Below, one piece after another: positions 28,456 to 37,276 of a stretch of DNA of 64,000 bases. The position numbers and the translations under genes were made by a program. The stretch comes from Phycisphaerales bacterium AB-hyl4 (GTDB taxonomy: Bacteria > Planctomycetota > Phycisphaerae > Phycisphaerales > Phycisphaeraceae). The stretch lies in NCBI GenBank assembly GCA_041821185.1, contig JBGUBD010000008.1, positions 122,477-186,476 of the forward strand, in the 5' to 3' direction. Numbering within the stretch: position 1 is the first letter of the stretch; every line of letters begins with the position of its first letter. Under the pieces are notes generated by a model, which was not told where the DNA came from, ran no database searches, and worked only from the letters and a program-made list of their open reading frames with translations.

Positions 28456-29346
28456 ATGAAAAAACCCCTCGATGACAAGCAGATGCGATGTTACCTCTCG
28501 GCTTTCGCCGACGGGGAACTCGACGTGGAGCAAAGCCTCCAGGTGCTCGAGCGCATGGCCATGGACCCGCAGATGACCCGGCGGGTGTTGCATCAGCAAC
28601 AGCTTCGCCAGCGCGTGGCCCAGACGATGGGGAACGAAAAGCTCAAGACGCCCGACGCGCTCAAGCAGCAGATCATGGCGTCGGCCCGGCAAAGCAGCTC
28701 ACCGCAACAAGCCGCCAACGCCGCCCGGCGAAACCGCTGGTCGCTCGTACAACGCTGGCTACCTACCACGATCGCCGCGGCACTGCTGCTGACCGCTTTG
28801 CTGACGGTTCAGTTCGGCAGCGGCGGCGGGGCCCGCCCGGGCCTTACCGAGTACGCCGGCATGAACGGCAGCGACACCGCCGCGGTCGTCAACCTCGCAT
28901 CCGCTGACCGCTTCGGCCGACGACACGTCCGCTGCTCGCGCGACATCACCCCGCTGTTCAACACCGACCGCTTCCCCGATCAGGTCACCGCCCTGCCGCG
29001 TTCGATTGAAGGGTTGCTTGGCAAGAAATTCACCGGCCCGCCGCTGGACTTGTCACTGCTCGGCTACGAGTACCAGCAGGCCGGCGAATGCCTCATCCCC
29101 GGCAGCAGGTCCGTGCACGTGCTCTACCGCGCCGCCGACGGCTCCGGCCGATCCGACTCGCTCAGCCTCTGGATCACCGCGGAGAACACCGACCTCGATC
29201 TTGAGCCCGGCCGACTCTATACCGCCGTCGACGATGAAAAACCACACCCCCTGCTCATCTGGCGGCACGAAGAATTGACCTACTACCTCGTCGGCGACTC
29301 CATGCCCCGCGTCCACCAGGTCGCCCAGGCCATGGCCAGTCGTTAA
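28456..29346 (+). CDS. Membrane-anchored anti-sigma factor-like protein
   Basis: The 296-residue protein has an N-terminal helical domain (MRCYLSAFADGELDVEQSLQVLERM) that resembles the anti-sigma domain of zinc-free ASD proteins, since the classical HxxxCxxC is missing. A single transmembrane helix (TIAAALLLTALLTVQF) follows around residues 106-122, and a C-terminal extracytoplasmic domain of about 170 residues contains LLGKKFTGPPLDLSLLGYEY. It lies 172 bp after the ECF sigma gene. The ATG at 28456 is taken; a GTG one codon earlier is possible. Inference: it binds the sigma factor and senses an envelope signal. Confidence 0.78.
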   Translation: MKKPLDDKQMRCYLSAFADGELDVEQSLQVLERMAMDPQMTRRVLHQQQLRQRVAQTMGNEKLKTPDALKQQIMASARQSSSPQQAANAARRNRWSLVQRWLPTTIAAALLLTALLTVQFGSGGGARPGLTEYAGMNGSDTAAVVNLASADRFGRRHVRCSRDITPLFNTDRFPDQVTALPRSIEGLLGKKFTGPPLDLSLLGYEYQQAGECLIPGSRSVHVLYRAADGSGRSDSLSLWITAENTDLDLEPGRLYTAVDDEKPHPLLIWRHEELTYYLVGDSMPRVHQVAQAMASR

Positions 29347-29360
29347 TCGCTCTTCGAACG

Positions 29361-29382
29361 CCCACGGCCGCCCGGCCGTGGG
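29361..29382. terminator. Hairpin between anti-sigma and xer genes
   Basis: A 9-bp perfect GC stem (29361-29369 with 29374-29382) closes on a 4-nt loop, between convergent genes. It shares the CCCACGG core with hairpins at 5601 and 7128. There is no T-run on either side, so it may rather act as a transcript end-stabiliser. Confidence 0.6.
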
Positions 29383-29386
29383 TCGC

Positions 29387-30595
29387 CTACGGCCGCGGAT
29401 GAAACCGCGTGATCACTTCCTTCAGCCGACTCCGATCCACATGCGTATAAATCTGCGTCGTCTGTAGATTCGAATGCCCGAGCATCTCCTGCACCACGCG
29501 CAGGTCCGCCCCGCCTGCCAGCAGATGCGTCGCGAACGAATGCCGCAGCATGTGCGGATACACGTTGCCCATGCCTGCCCGCCGGGCGTGTCGCTTGACC
29601 ACCTGCCACACCACCACCCGCGTGATCGGCGAACCCGTGCGCGACACGAACAACGCGTCGCTCGCCGGCTGCGTTTTCACCAGCGTCGGCCGAGCCTCCT
29701 CCACCCACCGCGTCACCGCCGCCAGCGCCGGCCGACCTGCGGGCACGATTCGCTCCTTGTTCCCTTTGCCCACCACTTGAACGATGCCCAGCGACGTGTG
29801 CACCCCCGCCACCGTCATCGCTGCCAGCTCACTGGCCCGCAGCCCGGCCGCGTAGAGCAGTTCCATCATCGCCGCATCGCGCAGCCCCAGCGGGTGATCC
29901 AGTTCCGGGCTGGCGAGCAGTCGTTTGACCTGTTCGCGTCCCATGACGGTGGGCAGCCGCTGCCACGCCGAGGGCTGGGCGAGCAGTTCCGCCGGGTCTT
30001 CCGGCAGCTGGCCGGTGGAGGCAAGAAAGCGTCCGAAGACACGGATGGTCGCCATGTGGCGGGCGATGGAGCTGGTCGCGAGGCCCTGCTGCTGGAGGGC
30101 GTTGACGTGGGCGCTGATGCGGTCGAGGGTCAGTTCATGCCAGCCGACGCAGCCCTGCTCGACCATCCAGATCCACAGATCGCGCAGGTCTGCCGCATAA
30201 GCGGACAAGGTTGCACTGGCGAAGCCGCACTCGATCTTGCAGTAGCTGAGAAACTCACGAACCGACGGCTCGAAGCGCGACGGCGGGCCGCTGCTCGCTC
30301 GGGCGGGGGCTGCGGGGGAAGGGGATGGGCTCGCCGCCTTCTCGCGTGGGCTCAGCCCTGCCAGGGCCTGTACGGGCCGGGCGCGGCGGTTGCCTGCCTT
30401 CGACGGTGATGGTGATGGTGAGGCGGTTGGATTCACGCCGCTGCTGCTCCCGCAACAACTGGTGGTAGATCGAACAGCATTCATGCCCGCCGTTGGCACA
30501 GACATGAAATGCCTGCTCCAGACGACGCAGGCTGAAACGGTCGCTGCATCGCGCATCGTCTTTGTCGAGATACGGACACGCCGATTCGATGACAT
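29387..30595 (-). CDS. Tyrosine recombinase XerC/XerD-like
   Basis: The recombinase portion starts around base 30274 (FEPSVREFLSYCK) and runs to the end, the usual Xer length of about 295 residues. The catalytic residues are visible: R in YAAGLRASE, K in VVGKGNKERI, H and R in HMLRHSFATH, H in LGHSNLQTT, and the nucleophile Y in QIYTHV. The frame continues upstream for about 107 more residues that are low in complexity (SPSPSPS, PAAPARASS) and overlap another reading frame on the same strand. No ATG, GTG or TTG lies near residue 107 in frame, so the true start is uncertain (ATGs at 30595, 30505 and 30484). It probably resolves chromosome dimers. Confidence 0.88.
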   Translation of the reverse strand: MSSNRRVRISTKTMRDAATVSACVVWSRHFMSVPTAGMNAVRSTTSCCGSSSGVNPTASPSPSPSKAGNRRARPVQALAGLSPREKAASPSPSPAAPARASSGPPSRFEPSVREFLSYCKIECGFASATLSAYAADLRDLWIWMVEQGCVGWHELTLDRISAHVNALQQQGLATSSIARHMATIRVFGRFLASTGQLPEDPAELLAQPSAWQRLPTVMGREQVKRLLASPELDHPLGLRDAAMMELLYAAGLRASELAAMTVAGVHTSLGIVQVVGKGNKERIVPAGRPALAAVTRWVEEARPTLVKTQPASDALFVSRTGSPITRVVVWQVVKRHARRAGMGNVYPHMLRHSFATHLLAGGADLRVVQEMLGHSNLQTTQIYTHVDRSRLKEVITRFHPRP

Positions 30596-30611
30596 TCCCG
30601 AGCCTGGCCAT
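30255..30611 (-). CDS. Cys-rich small protein overlapping the xer frame
   Basis: The 118-residue frame starts at 30611 and overlaps the N-terminal extension of the Xer frame in a different phase. Its first 60 residues are well composed and Cys-rich (ACPYLDKDDARCSDRF, HVCANGGHECCSIYHQLL), with five Cys spaced like a metal or redox site. The rest is Pro/Arg-rich and could be frame-shifted read-through. The Cys pattern looks conserved rather than random, so I think a real gene starts here. Its end and its relation to the Xer gene are unclear. Confidence 0.6.
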   Translation of the reverse strand: MARLGNVIESACPYLDKDDARCSDRFSLRRLEQAFHVCANGGHECCSIYHQLLREQQRRESNRLTITITVEGRQPPRPARTGPGRAEPTREGGEPIPFPRSPRPSEQRPAVALRAVGS

Positions 30612-30765
30612 ACGTCTTGCCCTCTCGTTCGGATTCCATCAACTGTTATCGGCCGCCCCTTCCGCCAAACGTGAAGATTTTTCCGCCTTCTTCACCCCCG
30701 CTCGGCCCCGGGATCGGTGCCCGCTTGAAGGTTCCTGCAAGTTCTCTAGAATGCTGTGCTCCGGA

Positions 30766-30838
30766 GCCGACGTAGCTCAATCGGCAGAGCGAGGGATTCA
30801 TAAGCCCTAGGTTACAGGTTCAAGTCCTGTCGTCGGCA
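30766..30838 (+). tRNA. tRNA-Met (anticodon CAT)
   Basis: The sequence folds as a cloverleaf: acceptor stem GCCGACG with CGTCGGC, D-arm GCTC...GAGC, anticodon arm around TTCATAA, T-arm ACAGG TTCAAGT CCTGT. The anticodon is CAT. The discriminator base is A and CCA is not encoded. The anticodon stem has one A-G mismatch next to the loop. An initiator identity is unlikely because the anticodon stem lacks three consecutive G-C pairs next to the loop; an elongator Met or a lysidine-modified Ile(CAT) tRNA are both possible. Confidence 0.9.
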
Positions 30839-31089
30839 TTGCATTGGGGCGCATTTTGGGGCGCGGCTTGCGCCCACTAAAAACAGCTCTAAAACTTCCG
30901 CAAAAACACGCGATACTTAACGGTCGGTATCCGGCCGACCCGATTTTTCGCGATTTTCGCCCCCCACCCCCTACACAGCCCCCGCGGCAGCCCTACGCCG
31001 TCCGCTGTGCCTTCGCCTCGCCGTCGAGGTCCGGCAACAGCCCCATCGCCGCCTGCTCGTCACCGGGCATACTGTGCGTGTACAGCCGC

Positions 31090-31365
31090 ATGGACCGTGC
31101 CGAAGAACTGGTTGATGAGGCGGCGGCCAAGGTCTCGGGCTGGATGTCAGCGGCGGGGCAGTTGGCCCTGTGGGGCGGCATGCGCGTGCGCGAAGAGGCG
31201 GAGGACCTTCGAAAGCAGTGGCACGAGCACGATTCAGATTCCCCTTCAGGAAGATCAGCATCCGGAGGAAGCGCTGGCCCTGGCGGCGGGCATCTCCCTG
31301 GCGGCCGGCTCGCCCTGGGGCGGCTGCGTCGCTCGAGCCAGCCAGGTGCCCGTGCTCGCGAGTGA
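31090..31365 (+). CDS. Possible small helical protein, 3' part doubtful
   Basis: The frame from ATG at 31090 gives 91 residues. The first 50 (MDRAEELVDEAAAKVSGWMS... GMRVREEAEDLRKQWHEH) form a well-behaved amphipathic helix pattern with charged residues. The rest is Ser/Gly/Pro-rich and looks like out-of-frame reading, which hints at a frameshift near 31240. No family is recognised. It may be a decaying gene. Confidence 0.35.
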   Translation: MDRAEELVDEAAAKVSGWMSAAGQLALWGGMRVREEAEDLRKQWHEHDSDSPSGRSASGGSAGPGGGHLPGGRLALGRLRRSSQPGARARE

Positions 31366-31485
31366 TGGCACGTTCGACGGCGATACCGCCGAGTCCAGCG
31401 AGCTCGTGCCCGGTGATGTGGTTGCGTTGCGACACCTACACACGGCAGACGCAACCGCGCCTGATGTCACTACCGACCGAAGCAG

Positions 31486-31632
31486 ATGAACCAACGTAAC
31501 GCACGACCTATCCAGCGACGCGATGACGACCGCTTCGAAGCCGTGTCGCCGACCAAGGGGCTGGGAATCGCCAAGCGATCCAAGTTGATGATCGTGGAAG
31601 ATGCTTCACACGCGCATGAGTCCCATCGTTAG
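31486..31632 (+). CDS. Possible 48-residue protein
   Basis: A short frame (MNQRNARPIQRRDDDRFEAV at the start, ending in SHRs) lies between two poorly coding stretches. It is Arg/Asp-rich with no recognised motif. No clear ribosome binding site precedes it. Given as a weak candidate. Confidence 0.25.
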   Translation: MNQRNARPIQRRDDDRFEAVSPTKGLGIAKRSKLMIVEDASHAHESHR

Positions 31633-31830
31633 TGTCAATCCTGCCTCGCCGTCACGTCATCACATGAGCGTCTGGCAGCACCACCGCCCCGCCCTGCTTC
31701 CGCTGTCGGCGACGAAAAGCCGCGTAAAAACAGCATCGCTAGCTGCGTGCCGCCAGCGGAAGCTCTGGGCGCGCGGTTTGACAGAGTCAGTGCAATCGGG
31801 CTTGCCAGGCAAGCTGTTCGCACAGCGTCA

Positions 31831-32730
31831 TTACGCCCGACGCCTTCCCAGCATCAGCGCCAGGCCACCCAGCAGCAGAGCGCTCGAGCCCGGTTCGGGG
31901 ATGAGCAACTGACTCTGATCGAGCACGCCATCGGAATAGCGCACGTCGCCGATCGCGGGGAAGGAATAATCCCAACCAACGTACATCGCGAGGTTCGGGT
32001 CGCCGGGGAACAGACTTTCAAACCCCTCCCAGATCGACACGCGTTCATGCTGCAACGGACCGCCGTTCGTCAGGTCCTGAAGATAGAAATCGATAAAGCG
32101 ATCTTCTTCGTTCTCGCCGGTGCTTACCGCAAACGCCACGTAATAGTCGACATCGGCCGAGACCTGGAGCGATGAGTTGTTGATGGTATGGTCGCTGACG
32201 AAATCGCCCGTCTCCGGATGATATAGCGACATCGTTAAGGCGCCGTCGCGTACGCCGGCACGGAACTGATCACCATGCCACCGGCTAGCCAACAGGTGGT
32301 GCGCCCCCTCGACGTCGTTGGCGTTGAAAAACGTTTCGATAGTAAAGCTGTCACGCGAGAAGGCGGTGCCGCTGCTGAATGTACGGATGCGACCAGCGCT
32401 GGCATTGATCCCCCACTGGTTGACTTCGCTATCGTTAAAGTTCCCATCCGGATTGGGAATGGGGTTGGGGAAGGCAGCCCCTGGTCCTTCCGCGGGGAGT
32501 TCCAGGCGGGTCAACGTCCCATCCGTTGCTCGCATGGCGTTGTTGCCCGCCTTGTCCTCCCACCAGGTACCAGAAGAGTTGGGCTGGCCGTCCTCCCCTT
32601 CCCATGACCAGTAGTTCAATGTCTGGGCATCGACCGCCCCGGCGAGGCAGCCGCTGGCCACCAGCGCCACCGCGCCGGCCTTGAAGTGAACCGAGTTGCA
32701 GGTAAGAAGCGATTTCAGTGCATGAAACAT
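31831..32730 (-). CDS. PEP-CTERM protein with LamG-like fold
   Basis: The 299-residue protein starts with a signal peptide (to about residue 35, VDAQTL) and ends with a PEP-CTERM tail: PEPGSS, a hydrophobic helix (ALLLGGLALMLG) and RRR. The middle has the concanavalin/LamG-like jelly-roll pattern (SFTIETFFNANDVEGAHHLLA, GALTMSLYHPETGDFVSDHT, DYYVAFAVSTGEN). It is expected to be exported, then processed by an exosortase, and to bind carbohydrate at the cell surface. It heads the locus with the beta-helix protein, pseudopilin and LacI regulator. Start with upstream purine-rich site at 32730. Confidence 0.88.
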   Translation of the reverse strand: MFHALKSLLTCNSVHFKAGAVALVASGCLAGAVDAQTLNYWSWEGEDGQPNSSGTWWEDKAGNNAMRATDGTLTRLELPAEGPGAAFPNPIPNPDGNFNDSEVNQWGINASAGRIRTFSSGTAFSRDSFTIETFFNANDVEGAHHLLASRWHGDQFRAGVRDGALTMSLYHPETGDFVSDHTINNSSLQVSADVDYYVAFAVSTGENEEDRFIDFYLQDLTNGGPLQHERVSIWEGFESLFPGDPNLAMYVGWDYSFPAIGDVRYSDGVLDQSQLLIPEPGSSALLLGGLALMLGRRRA

Positions 32731-32929
32731 CTTTCAGGTCTCCATAAAAATCGTTGCCGGGAAGTCAGATAAAACGGCCTCAACGGGCCAAACGTCGAAA
32801 GCTGCTACGATCAATTCTGTTTAATATTCATCATGTGATCCTCCTACTTCGTCGTCAGTAATTTGAAATAGGGGATTCACAATCGCTTTCCTCAGAAAGC
32901 GAACAAATGAAACCATCTCACCCAGGCGG

Positions 32930-35002
32930 TCAATCACGCGGACGCAACAAGGCCTCCCGCGACGGCGCGAGCAATGGCGGAATGCCGCGAATGTCGATAT
33001 GCACATCGCCGAAGTGCATGGACGACGAGGATGGCCGGTCGAGTTGAAGCGTCCACACCTCGCCTCGGCTCGGCGCCGGGCCGGGATACTCGACCGCGAA
33101 CTGACGCACCGCCACCGTGTCGTCAACGTGATACACGACATCGCCATCGGGGTTGATCAGTCGGGCCTGGATCGCTTCAGAGGATCCTTCACCTGAAACG
33201 TCAAGCGTGAACTCTTCCGTGCCGCGCGGCACCCAGAAGTAAAATTCACCCCGCGCCTGTTTCAGGTTGAGGCGGTCATCACCCACCGCCAGGTTCACTC
33301 GATGGCTGCTTTCAGTCACCGCGAGCGTGTTGCGGATGCGATCCGTCTGAATCCGGTATATGCCCGTCGTCTCCGCACTGAACTGCACGTCGGTTTCGTC
33401 TTGAAACGGAGCCTCCACTTCATGCACCACGTCGCCCGCCGGATCGAGAACCTGCACTCGCAACGCCTGCGACTCAAGCCTGCCAAGCTGGGCATGATCC
33501 AGACGCAACGTGACCGTGTCGCCTTGCTCGGCGTACAGCACGAACCGCGTGTCGGTTGATCGACCGCGGACGCGCGCCCCCTCAAAGCCGTAGTCCGCCA
33601 ACTCGCTTTCACTTTCAGGCTCAAGCTCCAATCCATCGAGAGTGAAGCGCGGCAGGTCGACCCATTCGTCAACCTCAGTCCATTCGCTCAATCGTTCTGG
33701 CGTGAGTTCAACTTCGCGCTCGCTCCCATTGGCCACGAGACGCAGCGTGCCCGTGACAGCTTCCAAAGGCAGGCCACCTGCGAAGTCGGTGTAGCCGATT
33801 GGCGTTCGGTCGAGCGGATCGTGAATCTCGAGGTTTTCAAAAACCACGCCCCCCACCGGATCGACCGCGCCGGCACTGCTGTGAAACATGATCGGCCGAC
33901 GGTTTTCGTCATCGACAACCGGGTTGATCAACGCGCTGTCGACAATGCGAAGCATCGGCTGCGAATGGCTTTTTTCGATCGCGATGCCCCGGCCGCGGCT
34001 GTCTTCAAAGCGGCAGTCGACCACCTCGATCACACCTTCCAGATGCCGCTGCGACGCGGAGTTCGTGCGAACACGCAACCCATCGCGATCACCGACAGAT
34101 CGACAATTCTCAAGCCGAATCGACACCGGTTCCTTCAGGCTCGGCAGCCAGATCATGTAACCGCCGCCCGCGTTGTTCCGGGTCAGGCAGTTGCGCATCA
34201 CCACGTCCTGAATCACCTGGTCGTCGCGGAAGGGCTCGAAATCGATCCCCGCCTGCGGCGGCGTGCCGCTCGTGGTTTCCAAGACCGTGTCCTCAATCAG
34301 CAATCCCCGGACGCTGATCACGCTGATGCCCTGCCGATGGTTGTCACGGCAGACCACATCACGAATCACCACGTTTTCACAGTAATTCGGCCTGTTCGTC
34401 CGCGTCGTGCCCTGCGTGCCCGAAATACCAATGTAAATGCCATCCCCCCCACTGGCCTCGAACGTCAACCCGACAATCTCAACATCCTTCACGCTGTAAA
34501 GCGCCAGCAAGTGCCGCCATTCACTGTGGGTATAGGCGTCGCTCTGGTAATCGCTTTTGCGCATGCGAAGCGTCGCACCATAGCCTTCAAGTTTCAGGTT
34601 CTCGGTCTCCACCGCCACGAACAGGAAGTCGTACCGATCGTGAAAGCGTCCTTCCTTCGCTTCGACAACCACGCCCTCCTCAAATACGACCGTCTGGTTG
34701 CTGGCCAGCTCGATCGTCTCACGCACCATCCAGGGCGTGCCCATGTCCGGCACGATCACACGCGCGGCACCGGAGTTGATCGCCGACTGCAACGCATCCG
34801 TCGCGTCGTCCTCATTAAACCCCCACCACGACGCATCGGCGGTGTCGACCTGCCCCGCCTCCACCTTTTGAATCATCTGTGCGTCTTCCTCCGCCAGCGC
34901 CCATGCCGGGGCGCTGGCGGAGATTGCCACGACGACAGAGGCGCACGCGGTGAATCGCAAGGGTGATCTGAATGCGAGGCTACATTTGTTGAATATGCTC
35001 AT
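32930..35002 (-). CDS. Secreted right-handed beta-helix protein
   Basis: The 690-residue protein has an N-terminal signal peptide (about 1-37, ending WALA). A parallel beta-helix follows from about residue 60 (DATDALQSAINSGAARVIVPD) with repeated short strands (IVGLTFEASGGDGIYIGISG, NVVIRDVVCRDNHRQGISVI, VVDCRFEDSRGRGIAIEKSH), as in pectate lyase-like and polysaccharide-degrading enzymes. The C-terminal third has jelly-roll type strands. Exact activity is unknown; no lyase active-site motif is claimed. It lies between a PEP-CTERM protein and a pseudopilin and under likely LacI control. Confidence 0.82.
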   Translation of the reverse strand: MSIFNKCSLAFRSPLRFTACASVVVAISASAPAWALAEEDAQMIQKVEAGQVDTADASWWGFNEDDATDALQSAINSGAARVIVPDMGTPWMVRETIELASNQTVVFEEGVVVEAKEGRFHDRYDFLFVAVETENLKLEGYGATLRMRKSDYQSDAYTHSEWRHLLALYSVKDVEIVGLTFEASGGDGIYIGISGTQGTTRTNRPNYCENVVIRDVVCRDNHRQGISVISVRGLLIEDTVLETTSGTPPQAGIDFEPFRDDQVIQDVVMRNCLTRNNAGGGYMIWLPSLKEPVSIRLENCRSVGDRDGLRVRTNSASQRHLEGVIEVVDCRFEDSRGRGIAIEKSHSQPMLRIVDSALINPVVDDENRRPIMFHSSAGAVDPVGGVVFENLEIHDPLDRTPIGYTDFAGGLPLEAVTGTLRLVANGSEREVELTPERLSEWTEVDEWVDLPRFTLDGLELEPESESELADYGFEGARVRGRSTDTRFVLYAEQGDTVTLRLDHAQLGRLESQALRVQVLDPAGDVVHEVEAPFQDETDVQFSAETTGIYRIQTDRIRNTLAVTESSHRVNLAVGDDRLNLKQARGEFYFWVPRGTEEFTLDVSGEGSSEAIQARLINPDGDVVYHVDDTVAVRQFAVEYPGPAPSRGEVWTLQLDRPSSSSMHFGDVHIDIRGIPPLLAPSREALLRPRD

Positions 35003-35115
35003 CCTGCAATAGGCTCCGTAAAATAGGCTTCATTGATGGGGAGAGGTTCACTAACGCAAGGCGTTCCTCTTAGACGCTGAGCCCCCGGACATTTTCGTGG
35101 TTTATCTCTGCCCGA

Positions 35116-35826
35116 TCAGTTGTTGCGGCCGTACCAGAACTCGTAATTCACGTTCCGGTGTGGCAGTTCATCCGGATATGTTTTGGCATGCCCGTCGAGG
35201 AAAAGGACATTCGCCCGTGTGTAACCCGCGTGGCGGTAGGCGACATATCCATCCACGCGATTCGGACGAATATGCTGGTGCGCGTTGACCATATCCGGCC
35301 CACCGGTGTCCATGAACCAACTGGTCGCGCTGGCGCGGGGGAAATCCTGGAACCGACGAAACTCGTTATTGGAGAACCATCGGCAGCCCGTTGCGCTGTT
35401 GCCGGCGTAGCTGATATGCCCATTGCGATCGCGTCTCTCTTCGTCATTATCAGCCGGGCACACGACGACTTGAAAGCCCGGCGCCTCAGTAACTTCAGGG
35501 TCCGGATCATCCTTTATGGGAGGAGTTCCCAGCCGATATACCGTGAATTCTCGGTTAAAATACCAATGGTTGGATGGGCTCGCCCCTGCGGGTTGGCCGT
35601 TGATGAACGGCAAAATATCATTGGAATCGACGTGATAACTCGTTCCCGCGATGCCAAACTGACGCAGGTTGCTCAAGCACCCAGCCGATTGAGCGGTCGC
35701 CCGGGCGGCAGTCAAGGCTGGCATGAGAAATGCAATAAGTATCGCAATGATCGAAATAACCACGAGCAGCTCGATGAGCGTAAATGCTTTTTTCGATCCC
35801 ACGGTAGGTGATGTGCTTGCATACAT
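35116..35826 (-). CDS. Pseudopilin-like protein with prepilin signal
   Basis: The start at 35826 (preceded by AAGGAA) gives 236 residues. The type IV pilin-like leader is KKAFTLIELLVVISIIAILIAFLMP, followed by CLSNLRQFGIAGTSYHVDSN. The C-terminal part holds the H-Xn-DG motif typical of planctomycete pseudopilins (RHAGYTRANVLFLDGHAK, 11 residues between His and DG). These proteins are processed by a prepilin peptidase; their role is not settled, and they are often found beside carbohydrate-degradation genes. Position beside the LacI gene supports that setting. Confidence 0.9.
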   Translation of the reverse strand: MYASTSPTVGSKKAFTLIELLVVISIIAILIAFLMPALTAARATAQSAGCLSNLRQFGIAGTSYHVDSNDILPFINGQPAGASPSNHWYFNREFTVYRLGTPPIKDDPDPEVTEAPGFQVVVCPADNDEERRDRNGHISYAGNSATGCRWFSNNEFRRFQDFPRASATSWFMDTGGPDMVNAHQHIRPNRVDGYVAYRHAGYTRANVLFLDGHAKTYPDELPHRNVNYEFWYGRNN

Positions 35827-35888
35827 GATAAAGTTCCTTCGAACACATAAGATTTCAAGGTGGCTACAACTGCCTGCACGAGTTTCGA

Positions 35889-36971
35889 TCACCGTAAGGC
35901 AGCGGCCCCCTTTGCACTGGTCAAACTCGGCCTGGCAATAAAGGTCGTGGGGACACGCACCGTGCGAACGGGCGTATCAGGCTTCTGCATCCGCTCCAGC
36001 AGCGTCTCAGCGACACGCTGACCACGCAGGGGCATATTCGTTTCAATCGTGGCCAGGAACGGTTCTTTAACTGGATAGTTCGGCCCGGTTTCGAGGTTGT
36101 CCCCGCCGGTCACTGCGATGTCTTTGCCCGGCTCGATCCCGGCTGCACGCAGGGCGTCCATCACCCCGTAGGCCACCAGGTCTGAATTGGCAACGACGGC
36201 CGAGTAACTGGCGAAGCGATCGATCTCCCGCTCAACTGCAAGCCTTGCCTCGGCCCGGTCCGCGAAAAATCCGCGAATCTCTTCCGTGTAGATAAACACG
36301 TCGACTTCGCGGATGCCCGCCTGCTCGGCAGCCTCCTGAAACCGTTCGACACGATGCGCGAAGCAACGATCATTGTCCACCTGACTTTGCGAAATGACGT
36401 AAAGCACACGCCGATGCCCGTGACGGACCAGCGCCTCGGCCATCTGCTTCATGCCCGGCCGATGATCGCGGTCGACGACCGTGAGCAGGCCGGAGTCACG
36501 CACTTCCGCAAACGCATCCGTCGTCACCATCGGAATGCGGTGTTTCGCCACATCCTCAAGCATGTCCGGCTGGATCATGCGCGTGCCGACATACAGTCCG
36601 TCCACCCGACCCTGCTGCAACACATCCAGTATGTGCTGGCGGGCCGACCGACCCGGCATCATCGGCAAAAAGGTGAAGTGGTAACCCGAACGCAACAGCG
36701 TGTGAGCCATCTGCAAGAACATGCGCGACGCCACCGGCGAAGCGAGATCCTTCTCCGGCGTGCCCAGCAAAGCCCCAACGCAATAGCTCTTGCCCGTCGC
36801 CAACGACCGCGCCGAATGCTGGGGCACGTAATTCAGTTTGGCCGCCGCTTCCATAATCTGCTTACGACAGGCCTCGCTGATCGTATACCGCTTGTCGTTG
36901 CGCAGCACCCGCGACACCGTCGAACGGTTCTTGTTGGTCAGACGTGCAACATCGGAGATCGTGGGCTTCAT
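35889..36971 (-). CDS. LacI-family transcriptional regulator
   Basis: The 360-residue protein from ATG at 36971 has an N-terminal LacI helix-turn-helix (ISDVARLTNKNRSTVSRVLRN) with the hinge region (LNYVPQHSARSLATGKSY), and a periplasmic-binding-type sensor domain (VGALLGTPEKDL, VDGLYVGTRMI, RVLYVISQSQVDN, GIEPGKDIAVTGGDN). It probably senses a sugar or oligosaccharide and controls the adjacent locus. It lies 62 bp upstream of the pseudopilin. A palindromic repeat in its upstream region may be its operator. Confidence 0.92.
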   Translation of the reverse strand: MKPTISDVARLTNKNRSTVSRVLRNDKRYTISEACRKQIMEAAAKLNYVPQHSARSLATGKSYCVGALLGTPEKDLASPVASRMFLQMAHTLLRSGYHFTFLPMMPGRSARQHILDVLQQGRVDGLYVGTRMIQPDMLEDVAKHRIPMVTTDAFAEVRDSGLLTVVDRDHRPGMKQMAEALVRHGHRRVLYVISQSQVDNDRCFAHRVERFQEAAEQAGIREVDVFIYTEEIRGFFADRAEARLAVEREIDRFASYSAVVANSDLVAYGVMDALRAAGIEPGKDIAVTGGDNLETGPNYPVKEPFLATIETNMPLRGQRVAETLLERMQKPDTPVRTVRVPTTFIARPSLTSAKGAAALR

Positions 36972-37003
36972 GGGCTGCCAATCCTGATTTGGGGCCATCC
37001 CCT

Positions 37004-37046
37004 TACGCCACCGGTTGCACAGTACGCCACCGGTTGCATAACCGTA
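37004..37046. promoter_or_regulatory. Candidate LacI-family operator repeats
   Basis: Two direct copies of a 16-nt sequence (TACGCCACCGGTTGCA) sit at about 37006 and 37023, and the second overlaps an inverted CGGTT-GCAT-AACCG. They lie just upstream of the LacI-family gene. LacI-family sites usually have a central CG and A/T-rich arms with TTGCA, so these may be autoregulatory operators. Confidence 0.55.
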
Positions 37047-37276
37047 ACACGACGCTCAACCCAAGTCAACGAATTTTGAGCAATGGTCGATGTTGATCGG
37101 GTCCGACGGCTATCAAGCCGTGCTGAGTGGCGCAGAGTACGGCCTGAGACCGTGGCATTCAAAGTGTTTCACAGACGCGTTTTATGCCGTCTCGCCCGGC
37201 GAGTGTGAGATGGTAAAGATCGCCAGGAGCCTTTCGGCCCCTGACGACTGATCGAGACACCCGTCCCAGCGGCCGT
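37047..37276. other. Spacer between LacI gene and outer-membrane gene
   Basis: No gene is seen. The stretch includes AAGCCGTGCTGAGT at 37112, repeated at 38789 in the spacer upstream of the kinase locus. Confidence 0.5.

Noticed and set aside
31798-31816. Terminator for the PEP-CTERM gene (GCTTGCC-A-GGCAAGC)
   Set aside because: A 7-bp stem exists but there is no loop of useful size and no T-run, so it was not listed as a feature.
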